DNA of 64,000 nt from an uncultured Alphaproteobacteria bacterium. GTDB taxonomy: Bacteria; Pseudomonadota; Alphaproteobacteria; HIMB59. The stretch covers positions 61,870-125,869 of the forward strand of contig CABXVZ010000001.1 in NCBI GenBank assembly GCA_902515765.1, given 5' to 3'. Made by a program: the position numbers and the translations under genes. Positions within the stretch are counted from its first letter, which is position 1. Each line of letters begins with the position of its first letter. The notes below the pieces were generated by a model. That model searched no databases. It was not told the origin of the DNA and saw only the letters and a program-made list of their open reading frames with translations. Below are positions 35,106-43,911 of this stretch, piece by piece.

Positions 35106-36092
35106 TTAAAAGATTTCTGCGAATTTATCTATATTTGATGCATCAAAGATAAAAGGATCCGCCATCGCTGCGTTATTACCCGCACCGATACAAATCTCAC
35201 CCATTCTACCTGTTGGGATACATTCACCCTCTTGGCCAGAATAAGCACCAGTCGCGATTTGATGTGATAAATATACAGCAGAGTAACCTAGATCAATTGG
35301 GTTCCAAATTCCAAACTGAACTGCAGAGCCATTTTTAACATGAGCTTTCATTTCACTTGGAAGTCCTAATCCAGTTACAAAAACCTTACCAACTAAACCT
35401 TGGTCTTCAACTGCTTTGGCAGCAGCAACGATACCAACAGAAGTTGGGGCTATAATACCTTTTAAGTTAGGATGTTTCTTGAAAAGACCCAATGCTTCTT
35501 GGTAACTCTTGTCAAAAAGATCATCACCATAAACAGTGTCTACCCATTTCATCTTTGAGTATTCTGGCTTAGCAAATTCTTTTTTCATCTCTTCTATCCA
35601 CGCATTTTGATTTGTTGCTTGGCTAGTAGCGCTAAGAATAGCAAATTCACCTTCGTCACCCATTGAGTTTTTCATCCACTTAATATTTGATGAACCAATA
35701 AGAGCAGTGTTGGAAGGGTCTAAATTCATAACTCTTCCTTCTTCAGCAATGCCAGAGTCCCAAGATATAACTGTGATACCTCTGTCCATAGCTTTTTTAC
35801 CAATTGAAGCAAGAGCATCTCTATCATTGGCAGAGATAGCTATAGCGTCAACTTTTTGAGCAATCAGAGAGTTAATAACTTCGATTTGTGCTTCAGCAGT
35901 AGTTGTAGCTGGACCAGTGTAGATTACTTCAACTCCACCAATCTCTTTAGCTGCCTCTTCACCGCCTTCTGCAGCGGCTTCAAAGAAACCAATACCTAAG
36001 CCTTTAACTACTAATGCAATTCTCATGTCGGCGGCATTAGCTGTAAAAGCAAACAGGATTGATGACATTATTACTAAAAATAATTTTTTCAT
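35106..36092 (-). CDS. rhaS: Rhamnose ABC transporter substrate-binding protein
   Basis: This 328-residue periplasmic protein is of the ribose-binding (type I, PBP) family. The signal peptide is MKKLFLVIMSSILFAFTANA. The mature fold shows MRIALVVKGLGIGFFEAAAE, AEAQIEVINSLIAQKVDAIA, ITVISWDSGI and LKGIIAPTSVGIVAAAKAVE. RhaS-type rhamnose binders have this pattern, and the adjoining rhamnose genes settle the ligand. Ribosome-binding site AGGAGG is at 36098-36103. It is divergent from rhaD, with a 169-base AT-rich spacer holding both promoters. Confidence 0.9.
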   Translation of the reverse strand: MKKLFLVIMSSILFAFTANAADMRIALVVKGLGIGFFEAAAEGGEEAAKEIGGVEVIYTGPATTTAEAQIEVINSLIAQKVDAIAISANDRDALASIGKKAMDRGITVISWDSGIAEEGRVMNLDPSNTALIGSSNIKWMKNSMGDEGEFAILSATSQATNQNAWIEEMKKEFAKPEYSKMKWVDTVYGDDLFDKSYQEALGLFKKHPNLKGIIAPTSVGIVAAAKAVEDQGLVGKVFVTGLGLPSEMKAHVKNGSAVQFGIWNPIDLGYSAVYLSHQIATGAYSGQEGECIPTGRMGEICIGAGNNAAMADPFIFDASNIDKFAEIF

Positions 36093-36261
36093 ATTTTCCT
36101 CCTAAATGTTTTGAATGTTAATTATCCACCCTATTCAAAATTAAATCAATTAATTTAGAATTTTTTTTTATTAAATTTAAATTTTTTTATGGATTTTATG
36201 AAAAAACATTGTTTTATATTATCTGATTAAAAGTTAATTTTTTTCAATTAAAAATATCGTC

Positions 36262-38343
36262 ATGAGATTTCAAAAAAACGTAATAAACAACTGGAATAAT
36301 AGTTATAACAAATTATCTAAAATTGATCAGCTTATCTTAAGGTCTAATTTATTGGGAAGTGATTTAAAAGTTACTAACTTTGGAGGAGGGAATACTTCCT
36401 CTAAGATTTCTATGAAAGACCCTATAACAAAAAAGAATGAAACTATTCTTTATGTAAAAGGCTCGGGTGGAGATTTGGGTTCTATTAAAAAAGATGGTTT
36501 TGCTAGTCTCTATATGGATAAATTTAATAGTCTAAAAAATATTTATCGAGGATTTAATTATGAGGATGAGATGGTTGGCTACTATCCTATGTGTACTTTT
36601 AACAATAATCCTAGAGCTGCTAGTATTGATACTCCCCTTCACGCCTATGTTCCTTATCCAGAAGTAGATCATACTCATCCTGATTCAATTATTGCGCTAG
36701 CAACAATGAAGAATGGGAGAGATATAATTAAAAAAGTTTATGGGGATAGTATGGGATGGCTAGATTGGCAAAGACCTGGATTTGACCTTGGATTGAAAAT
36801 GGAGAGTTTAATTCATAAAAATAAAAATATTATTGGAATTGTTCTCGGCCACCACGGATTATTTACATGGGCAAATACAAACAAGGAATGTTATTCAAAC
36901 TCAATAGAGCTAATTAAGAAAGCTCAAACCTATTTAAATAATAAAATTAAAAAATACTCTTTTGGAAAGCCTATTTATAAGATTAAATCAAATTCTGATT
37001 TTGAATTAAAATTAATAACTACTATTCGAGGAAGTCTATCCAAAGAAAACTCTAAAATTCTTCATTTAGATAAATCAGATATTGCACTAGAATTTGTTAA
37101 TTCAGAGAATTTAAAAAAGGTATCAGCTATTGGTACTTCGTGCCCAGATCATTTCCTTAGAACAAAAAGATTGCCTATGGTTCTTCCCTCATTAAGCGAT
37201 CTAACTAAATATGAAAATAAAATTGATAGTGTTATTCAAAGTCATCTAGATAAATATAAAGTTGCTTATACAAAATATTATAACAGAAACAAAAGCAAGG
37301 GATCTCCCGCACTTCGTGATCCATACCCTGTGATTATTTTAATACCAGAATATGGAATGATGTCTTTTGCTAAAAATAAATCAACAGCCCGTGTCTCTAG
37401 TGAGTTTTTTTGTAATGCTATGAATGTCATGAAAGGCGCCGAGGGTGTTGATAAATACACAGGTCTTAGTGAAAAGGAGGCATTTAGAATTGAATATTGG
37501 GAGCTAGAAGAAGCCAAATTGAGGAGAATGCCAAAAGAAAAGGAGTTAGCTGGAAAAGTTGCACTTATTACTGGTGCTGCTGGAGGGATAGGATCGGCTA
37601 CTGCTAGAAAATTTCTTAGTGAAGGTTGTTGTGTTATTTTAACTGATATTGATAAAAAAGCACTTAAAGCAAAGCACGATGAATTCAGTCAAGATTATGG
37701 TAAAGATGTTGTCCACTCCATATTGATGGATGTAACCAATGAAAGCGATGTAAAAGAAGCAGTATCTAAAAGCGTTAATACTTTTGGAGGCATAGATATT
37801 CTAGTTGCAAATGCAGGTTTTTCATCTGCTGCATTATTTGAAAATACATCTTCCAAACTTTGGGATAAAAATATGGATATTCTAGCTAAAGGAAGCTTTT
37901 TAATAAGTAGAGAAGTTTATCAAAAAATGATTGAACAAAATAATGGTGGCTCAATTATTTTTATTGCAAGTAAAAATAGTTTAAATGCTTCAAAAGGAGC
38001 TTCAGCGTATAGTGTAGCAAAAAGTTCTTTACTTCATCTTTCAAGATCAATTGCTCTAGAAGGGTCGGCTCATAAAATACGATCAAATGTAGTAAACCCT
38101 GATGCTGTCATTCAAGGATCAAGAATATGGCAAGGGGAATGGAAAAAACAAAGAGCTGCTAGTAATAAAATCAGTGTAAAAAATGTGGAAGACTTTTATA
38201 AAAATAGAAGCCTATTAAAAGTGAGTATATTGCCCGAGGATATAGCTGAAGGTATTTACTTCTTTGCTAGCTCTAAATCAAAAAAATCAACAGGAAATAT
38301 TATCAATATTGATGGAGGTAATATAACATCATTCACCAGATGA
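36262..38343 (+). CDS. rhaD: Bifunctional rhamnulose-1-phosphate aldolase / L-lactaldehyde dehydrogenase (RhaD)
   Basis: This 693-residue fusion has a class II aldolase domain in its first 420 residues, with zinc-site segments DHTHPDS (about 135-141) and LGHHGLFTW (about 195-203). After a short linker comes a complete SDR domain from about residue 427: VALITGAAGGIGSATARKF, ILVANAGFSS and the YSVAK catalytic pair. It splits L-rhamnulose 1-phosphate into dihydroxyacetone phosphate and L-lactaldehyde, then oxidises the aldehyde to L-lactate. Its length matches known RhaD fusions. It is coupled to the kinase gene by a 4-base overlap. Confidence 0.93.
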   Translation: MRFQKNVINNWNNSYNKLSKIDQLILRSNLLGSDLKVTNFGGGNTSSKISMKDPITKKNETILYVKGSGGDLGSIKKDGFASLYMDKFNSLKNIYRGFNYEDEMVGYYPMCTFNNNPRAASIDTPLHAYVPYPEVDHTHPDSIIALATMKNGRDIIKKVYGDSMGWLDWQRPGFDLGLKMESLIHKNKNIIGIVLGHHGLFTWANTNKECYSNSIELIKKAQTYLNNKIKKYSFGKPIYKIKSNSDFELKLITTIRGSLSKENSKILHLDKSDIALEFVNSENLKKVSAIGTSCPDHFLRTKRLPMVLPSLSDLTKYENKIDSVIQSHLDKYKVAYTKYYNRNKSKGSPALRDPYPVIILIPEYGMMSFAKNKSTARVSSEFFCNAMNVMKGAEGVDKYTGLSEKEAFRIEYWELEEAKLRRMPKEKELAGKVALITGAAGGIGSATARKFLSEGCCVILTDIDKKALKAKHDEFSQDYGKDVVHSILMDVTNESDVKEAVSKSVNTFGGIDILVANAGFSSAALFENTSSKLWDKNMDILAKGSFLISREVYQKMIEQNNGGSIIFIASKNSLNASKGASAYSVAKSSLLHLSRSIALEGSAHKIRSNVVNPDAVIQGSRIWQGEWKKQRAASNKISVKNVEDFYKNRSLLKVSILPEDIAEGIYFFASSKSKKSTGNIINIDGGNITSFTR

Positions 38344-39716
38344 TGCCTGCTTCTAAGAAACTAAATATAGTCCTCGATATTGGAAAGACTAACGTTAAAT
38401 TAACTTTTGTTAATAGTCGTACCAATCAAACTGTTCATTCTTTTAGAACTAAACAAAAGAATGTCATTAGGCTAAGTATAAAAATTCTTGATTCCAATTC
38501 TATTTATGAGTGGGCCCATAAACACATAGAATTAATTGGAAAAAAATATGTTTTAGATAAATTTGTCTGTACGGCCCATGGGACCTCAATTGCTCTTATT
38601 GGACATGATAATCAAGAGCTTCTGGCTTGCACTGATTACGAATATAAATTTGATAAATTCGTTGATAAATACAAAGAAATTGCTCCTAAATTTAGTGAAG
38701 GTTTCACTCCATTTCTTGAAAATGGATTAAATATTGGCCAACAACTTTTCTATCTGTACAAAAAAAATCCGAAACTTATAAGAAATACAAAATATATCCT
38801 AAGCTATCCTCAATATATTGTATGGAAATTATCAGGTATTTTTTCTTCTGAAATTTCTTATTTGGGTTGCCACACGCATTTGTGGGATTTTAGAAAAAAT
38901 AAACTCTCCTCTTTTGTAAAGAAACTTAAATTAGAAAATAAATTTCCCCCTATGAAAAAAGCATGGGAAGTTATAGGTCAAAAAAAAATTTCTAATTCAA
39001 ACTTACAAATTACAAATGGTGTCCATGATAGTAATGCCTCTTATTTATATTTTAAAAATTCAGATATTAGAAATTTTACTTTGGTGACAACAGGAACTTG
39101 GTACATCATATTCAATCAAAAAGCTTCTTTGAAACATCTAAATCCAAATTTAGATATGTTAGCTAATATTGATGTTTTTGGAAAACCTGTTCCTACTATA
39201 AGATTTATGGGAGGTAGAGAATATGACTACTTAATAAAAAAATTCAAAATTACCACAAACACAAAAGCTCTTAAAAATTTCGACTATAAAGATTACTTAA
39301 TTTATCCTAGCTACGCTTCAGGAGGTGGATTTGCAAATAAAAAAATTAATATTAATTTGTTTAAAAAACTTAATAGAAGTCAAATTTATTATTTAATTTG
39401 TTTATATATTGCTTTCGTAATTAACTTTTGTTTAAACACAATCAAATCTTCTAATACTATAATTCTAGATGGCCCAATTACAAAAAATATTACTATTATG
39501 AAAATACTCTCTTCTCTGAGAGAGAAACAGCTTGTTCTTAAAAACAAAAAAGAAATAGGCACAACACTAGGAGCAACAAATTTATTTAATATAAACAAAA
39601 AAAATAAACTACAGACAGTTACAATCTCAAAATATCAAAACAAATCTCTAAAGTCTCTTAATCAGCTTTGGGAGAAAAACCTGTATAGGAAAGAATTATT
39701 TAGTCATTCTAAATAA
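38340..39716 (+). CDS. rhaK: FGGY-family carbohydrate kinase, L-rhamnulokinase
   Basis: This 458-residue kinase is of the FGGY family, in its alphaproteobacterial rhamnose branch. The N-terminal phosphate-binding NIVLDIGKTNVKLTFVN is clear. GVHDSNASYLYF contains the catalytic Asp, and VTTGTWYIIFN is the adenosine/phosphate block. It phosphorylates L-rhamnulose at C1 for RhaD, whose gene overlaps it (ATGATG at 38340). The C-terminal 60 residues are unusually Lys/Asn-rich. Substrate is assigned from context. Confidence 0.85.
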   Translation: MMPASKKLNIVLDIGKTNVKLTFVNSRTNQTVHSFRTKQKNVIRLSIKILDSNSIYEWAHKHIELIGKKYVLDKFVCTAHGTSIALIGHDNQELLACTDYEYKFDKFVDKYKEIAPKFSEGFTPFLENGLNIGQQLFYLYKKNPKLIRNTKYILSYPQYIVWKLSGIFSSEISYLGCHTHLWDFRKNKLSSFVKKLKLENKFPPMKKAWEVIGQKKISNSNLQITNGVHDSNASYLYFKNSDIRNFTLVTTGTWYIIFNQKASLKHLNPNLDMLANIDVFGKPVPTIRFMGGREYDYLIKKFKITTNTKALKNFDYKDYLIYPSYASGGGFANKKININLFKKLNRSQIYYLICLYIAFVINFCLNTIKSSNTIILDGPITKNITIMKILSSLREKQLVLKNKKEIGTTLGATNLFNINKKNKLQTVTISKYQNKSLKSLNQLWEKNLYRKELFSHSK

Positions 39717-39733
39717 TTGTTTACAATAACATC

Positions 39734-40891
39734 ATGTTTAACAGCATCAAAAATTGTCATAACTTTGAGGATTTTCGCAATCTAGCAAAAAAAAGACTTC
39801 CCTCTCCTGTTTTTCATTACATTGATGGTGCTGCTGATGATGAAGTAACTTACAGAAGAAATACTGAGGCTTATGAAAATTGTGACTTAGTTCCCAATGT
39901 TTTAACAGGGGTTAAAGACATTGATATGTCTACAACTATAATGGGCCAGAAAATAGATATGCCAATTTATTGTGCCCCCACTGCTTTGCAAAGATTATTT
40001 CACCCTGACGGAGAAATAGGAGTAGGTTTAGCAGCAGAAAAATTTGGGACTATGTTTGGGGTTTCCTCTTTAGGCACAGCCAGTATTCAAGAAATTTCTA
40101 AATTAATTTCAACGCCAAAATTATTTCAACTCTATGTGCACAAAGATGAAGGACTCAATAACTACTTGATTGATCAATGCATTGAACACAATTTTGACAC
40201 AATGGCCATAACCGTTGACTCTTCTGTCGGGGGTAATAGAGAAAGAGATTTATATACAGGATTTACTATCCCTTTAAATTTATCTTTAAAAAGTATTATG
40301 AGTTTTGCTACTCATCCTGCATGGGCGTTTAACTATTTTACTAAACCAAAGTGGGAGTTGAGCAATTTGAATAAGCACGTTACTGAAGGAACAAACCTTA
40401 TGACTAGCGTAGGCGACTATTTTACAAAAATGTTAGATAGATCATTATCTTGGAAAAAAGTTGAAGATATAAATAAAAAATGGGGAAAACCTCTTGCAAT
40501 CAAAGGTGTTATGTCTGTGGAAGATGCTAAGAAGGCAGTAGATGTAGGGGCATCAGCTATCATGATATCTAATCACGGCGGTAGACAATTAGATGGATCT
40601 AGATCACCTTTTGATCAACTTGAAGAAATTGTTAATGCGGTAGGCGATAAAATAGATGTTATATGTGAAGGCGGGATTAAACGAGGCACTCATATCCTGA
40701 AAGCCCTCTCCTTAGGGGCAAAAGCATGCTCAGGAGGTAGGATGTATTTATACGCGCTAGCTGCTGGTGGCCAAAAAGGTGTAGAAATCGCATTAAGTAA
40801 TTTAAAAAAAGAAATTGAAAGAGATATGATTTTAATGGGAGTATCTAACATTAAAGATCTTTCAAAAAATAATTTGAGGTTTCGAGTCTGA
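39734..40891 (+). CDS. lldD: FMN-dependent alpha-hydroxy-acid (L-lactate) dehydrogenase
   Basis: This 385-residue TIM-barrel flavoprotein has the opening block RLPSPVFHYIDGAADDEVTY. The active-site run SNHGGRQLDGSRSPFDQL carries the catalytic His and the substrate-binding Arg. The FMN-phosphate loop is VICEGGIKRGTHILKALSLGA. It oxidises L-lactate or a similar 2-hydroxy acid to pyruvate, feeding electrons to the quinone pool or oxygen. Placed 17 bases after rhaK, it would finish rhamnose breakdown at pyruvate. Other hydroxy acids remain possible. Confidence 0.88.
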   Translation: MFNSIKNCHNFEDFRNLAKKRLPSPVFHYIDGAADDEVTYRRNTEAYENCDLVPNVLTGVKDIDMSTTIMGQKIDMPIYCAPTALQRLFHPDGEIGVGLAAEKFGTMFGVSSLGTASIQEISKLISTPKLFQLYVHKDEGLNNYLIDQCIEHNFDTMAITVDSSVGGNRERDLYTGFTIPLNLSLKSIMSFATHPAWAFNYFTKPKWELSNLNKHVTEGTNLMTSVGDYFTKMLDRSLSWKKVEDINKKWGKPLAIKGVMSVEDAKKAVDVGASAIMISNHGGRQLDGSRSPFDQLEEIVNAVGDKIDVICEGGIKRGTHILKALSLGAKACSGGRMYLYALAAGGQKGVEIALSNLKKEIERDMILMGVSNIKDLSKNNLRFRV

Positions 40892-40955
40892 TTTTTATTA
40901 AGAAAAAATATATTTTTTCACGCTATTTTTAAAGTAATCAAAAGTTTAGATTAAG

Positions 40956-41528
40956 TTATTTTGTTAATTGTTCGATCAAAATATTCAGGTCAAATATAAA
41001 TTCTTTTTGATTTATTGACGTTCTCATAAAAGTCGAGCATTGATGATTGATAAAATTTTTATCTAAAAAAGAAATTACATTTTCTTCACCTTTCCATATG
41101 TTGCTGTAATCTCTGGCAGCATCAAAGAAGGCCTTAATAGATTCTTCCTCACAATTATCCCAGAATGCCGGGCAGTAGTTTTTACCTTGTTTAAATAAAT
41201 TAATATAGGCATCCAATATAATAACTTCAAAATTTGGATAATTTACTTTTGCATATTTGCTAACATCATTATTTTCTATATCTGTAATAAATTGTTTTTT
41301 TTTAGAGTCATAGAATAAATCAAAATCTAGCTGAGAAGAACCTGGGAGATTTTTATTGAAAAAATCTATTATTAAATCTCTTCTCTTCTCTTCTTCAATG
41401 GGATCAAGAGACCAGTAAAGTTCCTCGAAATAACCTACACAATAATTTTTTTGATAATCAAGATCTGAACCAAAAGCCTTTAAATTGAATAAAATAATCA
41501 TAAGACACAAAAACATTCTTAAAATCAT
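40956..41528 (-). CDS. Exported hypothetical protein, 190 aa
   Basis: The N-terminus is a signal peptide (MILRMFLCLMIILFNLKAFG, cleaved near SDLDY). The mature part is polar and mostly helical by pattern, with four cysteines (NYC, YCPAF, DNCEE, HQCSTF) that could form disulfides. I do not recognise the family. Its ATG overlaps the stop of the DadA-like gene by 4 bases, so it is translated with that oxidase. Confidence 0.65.
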   Translation of the reverse strand: MILRMFLCLMIILFNLKAFGSDLDYQKNYCVGYFEELYWSLDPIEEEKRRDLIIDFFNKNLPGSSQLDFDLFYDSKKKQFITDIENNDVSKYAKVNYPNFEVIILDAYINLFKQGKNYCPAFWDNCEEESIKAFFDAARDYSNIWKGEENVISFLDKNFINHQCSTFMRTSINQKEFIFDLNILIEQLTK

Positions 41529-42748
41529 TTTATAAACCTATTCATTTCTAATGCTTGATTATCAAATTTATCTTTATTAATGAGTCCAGTAACAATTTTT
41601 CCTGTAATTGGTCCTAATGTCCAACCTAGGTGATTATGACCAAATGCGTAATAGAGATTATCAAACTTTGAGGATTTACTTATTACAGGAAGACAGTCCG
41701 GAAGTGTAGGTCTGTAACCTAACCAAGTGTTTTGGTAATCTTGAAGTTTAGGAATTAATTTTCTAGCATTATTATTTATAAAATTTATACGAGATTGATT
41801 AATTTGATCTGTGTTGCCTGCTAACTCTACTGTTCCAGCCGCTCTGATGCCGTATTCTAAGGGCGTAAGATACATACCCGATTCTACCAAACATGTTGGA
41901 CGTGAAAGGAATTCCTGCATTCCCAAATACTCAACGTGATAACCCCTTTCAGTCTCAAGAGGTATTGTTTTTCCCTCTATTTCTTTGACTAATTCTTTAG
42001 AAAAAGCACCACAGCAAATAACTAAATCATCAAAATTTTGGCTATTAATTTTAAATGTTTTATCTTCATTATTCACTGATGAGACTCTTTCTTGGATAAA
42101 TAATCCATTTTTTTCAATAAATTTATTAAAAAGCTTCTTCAAAATCTTATCAGGATTCAAGGTATGACAAGCTTTTGGAAAATACCAACCTCCTTTTATT
42201 TTATCACTCAAATTTGGTTCTAAATCGTGTATTTCGTGTTTGGAAATATTAATTTGTTCAACATTGTTAAGTTGCCTTACTTTAATTTGAGCATGAGAAG
42301 GCTGTTCCTTTTGTTTCATCCAAACATATAAAGTGCCTTTATGTGTAATAAGATCGTTAGCATTTATTTCAGAGAGTAAGGACTGGTATGTTGGAAGAGC
42401 GTCCTTCAAAAGACCTGCCATTGTTTTAGCAGTAAAATTCATAGAAGTGACATTACAGTTTTTTAAAAATTGAGTAGCCCAAGGAAGCAATGATGGAATA
42501 TAAGTCCAACTAATAGCTAAAGGAGAGTCTTTATAAAATAAATATCGAAATAAATTTTTCCAAACATCAGGTTGATTGAGAGCAGGTATTCCATAGTCAG
42601 CTATTACACTAGCATGACCACGAGAGGTTCCTGAGCCTGGATTATTTTGATCATAAAGAGTTACTTGATGCCCAGAGGATTGTAGGTAATAAGATGTGCT
42701 TAACCCAATGATACCTGCCCCTATGACTGCAATTTTTTTTTGTGACAT
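41525..42748 (-). CDS. FAD-dependent D-amino-acid dehydrogenase (DadA-like)
   Basis: This 407-residue DAO-fold flavoenzyme has the dinucleotide motif VIGAGIIGLSTSYYL at residues 7-21. RGHASVIADYGIPALNQPD resembles DadA's GNAGxxSPGYxxPWA region. RAAGTVELAGNTDQINQSRI and GYRPTLPDCLPVISKSSKFD are DadA blocks, and the C-terminus has FGHNHLGWTLGP. It would deaminate D-amino acids or a related secondary amine. The gene is followed with overlap by an exported hypothetical. Confidence 0.85.
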   Translation of the reverse strand: MSQKKIAVIGAGIIGLSTSYYLQSSGHQVTLYDQNNPGSGTSRGHASVIADYGIPALNQPDVWKNLFRYLFYKDSPLAISWTYIPSLLPWATQFLKNCNVTSMNFTAKTMAGLLKDALPTYQSLLSEINANDLITHKGTLYVWMKQKEQPSHAQIKVRQLNNVEQINISKHEIHDLEPNLSDKIKGGWYFPKACHTLNPDKILKKLFNKFIEKNGLFIQERVSSVNNEDKTFKINSQNFDDLVICCGAFSKELVKEIEGKTIPLETERGYHVEYLGMQEFLSRPTCLVESGMYLTPLEYGIRAAGTVELAGNTDQINQSRINFINNNARKLIPKLQDYQNTWLGYRPTLPDCLPVISKSSKFDNLYYAFGHNHLGWTLGPITGKIVTGLINKDKFDNQALEMNRFIK

Positions 42749-42754
42749 AAAAAA

Positions 42755-43231
42755 CTATTTTTTTCTTCTATAATCCCAAGGAAAGAGAAATTTCATATTC
42801 CACATACCCATTTTTTTTTCTTTTGCATAATCTTCATCTTTAATAAATTTTTTAGAGTACTTTCTATAAGCAAAGGCATACCCTTGTCTTACCAAATATC
42901 TGCTAAGAGACTCACCATTTACAAAGCATTCAGCTAAAGTCCTATTATATTGGTCTTTTCCTTCTGAGATACATTTAACTTGCTCGAGAGAAGTTTTATC
43001 TACCAAAAGATTTTTTGAAATTTGGCCACAAAAAACTTCAACACCTTCTGATATGCAAGTTTGATTAATTTCTGGTGCGTCTATGCCACTAAAGCGTATT
43101 CTTTCTTCACCAATCTTTATTGTGTCTCCGTCAATGATTATTGCTTGGATATCAGCAAAGCACTTTGAGCTGAATAAAAATAATATTAAAAAAATTAATT
43201 TAAAATTAAGTTCATTTTTTTTTATAAGCAT
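42755..43231 (-). CDS. Thermonuclease (SNase-like) family protein, exported or membrane-anchored
   Basis: This 158-residue staphylococcal-nuclease-fold protein has the N-terminal hydrophobic segment FKLIFLILFLFSSKCFA as signal peptide or anchor. IIDGDTIKIGEERIRFSGID with APE carries the calcium-binding Asp and catalytic Arg. YNRTLAECFVNGESLSRYLV holds the second conserved Arg block. It would cut nucleic acids outside the cytosol. The cysteines in ECF, TCIS and VFC may form disulfides. Neighbours give no further hint. Confidence 0.82.
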   Translation of the reverse strand: MLIKKNELNFKLIFLILFLFSSKCFADIQAIIIDGDTIKIGEERIRFSGIDAPEINQTCISEGVEVFCGQISKNLLVDKTSLEQVKCISEGKDQYNRTLAECFVNGESLSRYLVRQGYAFAYRKYSKKFIKDEDYAKEKKMGMWNMKFLFPWDYRRKK

Positions 43232-43244
43232 GTAAAGGTAATTG

Positions 43245-43688
43245 CTAGTGACAAGCTATATTATACTTTTTCAACCTCCAGTAGTTATAAGGCCAAGGAA
43301 AAACAAACCCCACAAATAGCATTATTGGTACAACCCACCATGTCAACATTGCTCCACCTGTTAAGACAACATCGGTGATATTCATGGCTGACTCCATGGC
43401 TATCATTGAGATGAAGCTCATACCTAGCGCAGTTTTAAAAGCTTGTGATAAACTCATTTTTTGTCTTAGTAAAATAATTGTTTCTAAGGTTATGCTGGTT
43501 AAAAGACCATTTATTATGGCCAATGTCATAATACCCATTGTTGACCACGGTATTTGAGTAATTTGAAAAAAAAGAATTGTTCCTAAATCTCCTATTGAAC
43601 AACCAATCAAACACCATTTGGTATTGTGAGCACTTCGTCTCCAAGTATGTTTGCATTTCCAGTGAAATCTATTTACTACTTCATTCAT
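43245..43688 (-). CDS. DUF4396 integral membrane protein
   Basis: This 147-residue membrane protein has four helices. The start WRRSAHNTKWCLIGCSIGDL matches DUF4396, whose members read WxxxAHATxHCLTGCxIGE. The third helix holds MIAMESAMNITD, the family's conserved acidic pair. Function is unknown; conserved His, Cys, Glu and Asp in the membrane hint at metal handling. It is transcribed after the small membrane protein and the Atm1-type exporter. Confidence 0.75.
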   Translation of the reverse strand: MNEVVNRFHWKCKHTWRRSAHNTKWCLIGCSIGDLGTILFFQITQIPWSTMGIMTLAIINGLLTSITLETIILLRQKMSLSQAFKTALGMSFISMIAMESAMNITDVVLTGGAMLTWWVVPIMLFVGFVFPWPYNYWRLKKYNIACH

Positions 43689-43707
43689 GTTTTAATCATA
43701 CCTAATT

Positions 43708-43911
43708 TTAGTGTCCACCAGTAAAAATTTTCTGGCACAGCCAAAAAATTGAATTAAAGTTTATGTCATCCCCGTAAGCATTTTTATAAAGAAGACGAGC
43801 TTGTTCTATTTGTCCCGTCACATGATTATAGTAATATAGAGCGCCAAATAAATTAATTAAAATAACCACAAGAACTAAAGTAATTATTGAGATATTATAT
43901 CTTTTATTCAT
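43708..43911 (-). CDS. Small single-pass membrane protein, 67 aa
   Basis: There is one N-terminal membrane helix (ISIITLVLVVILINLFGALY) after a short basic start, then a soluble tail ending in CQKIFTGGH. The gene overlaps the end of the ABC exporter gene by 8 bases and precedes the DUF4396 gene. It is conserved in context only; I know no family for it. Confidence 0.6.
   Translation of the reverse strand: MNKRYNISIITLVLVVILINLFGALYYYNHVTGQIEQARLLYKNAYGDDINFNSIFWLCQKIFTGGH

Noticed and set aside
39715..39729. The sequence AATTGTTTACAATAA, identical to 24870-24884, just before lldD
   Set aside because: It overlaps the rhaK stop codon, and a 15-base match between two points is expected by chance in 64 kb of very AT-rich DNA; lldD is probably read through from rhaK.
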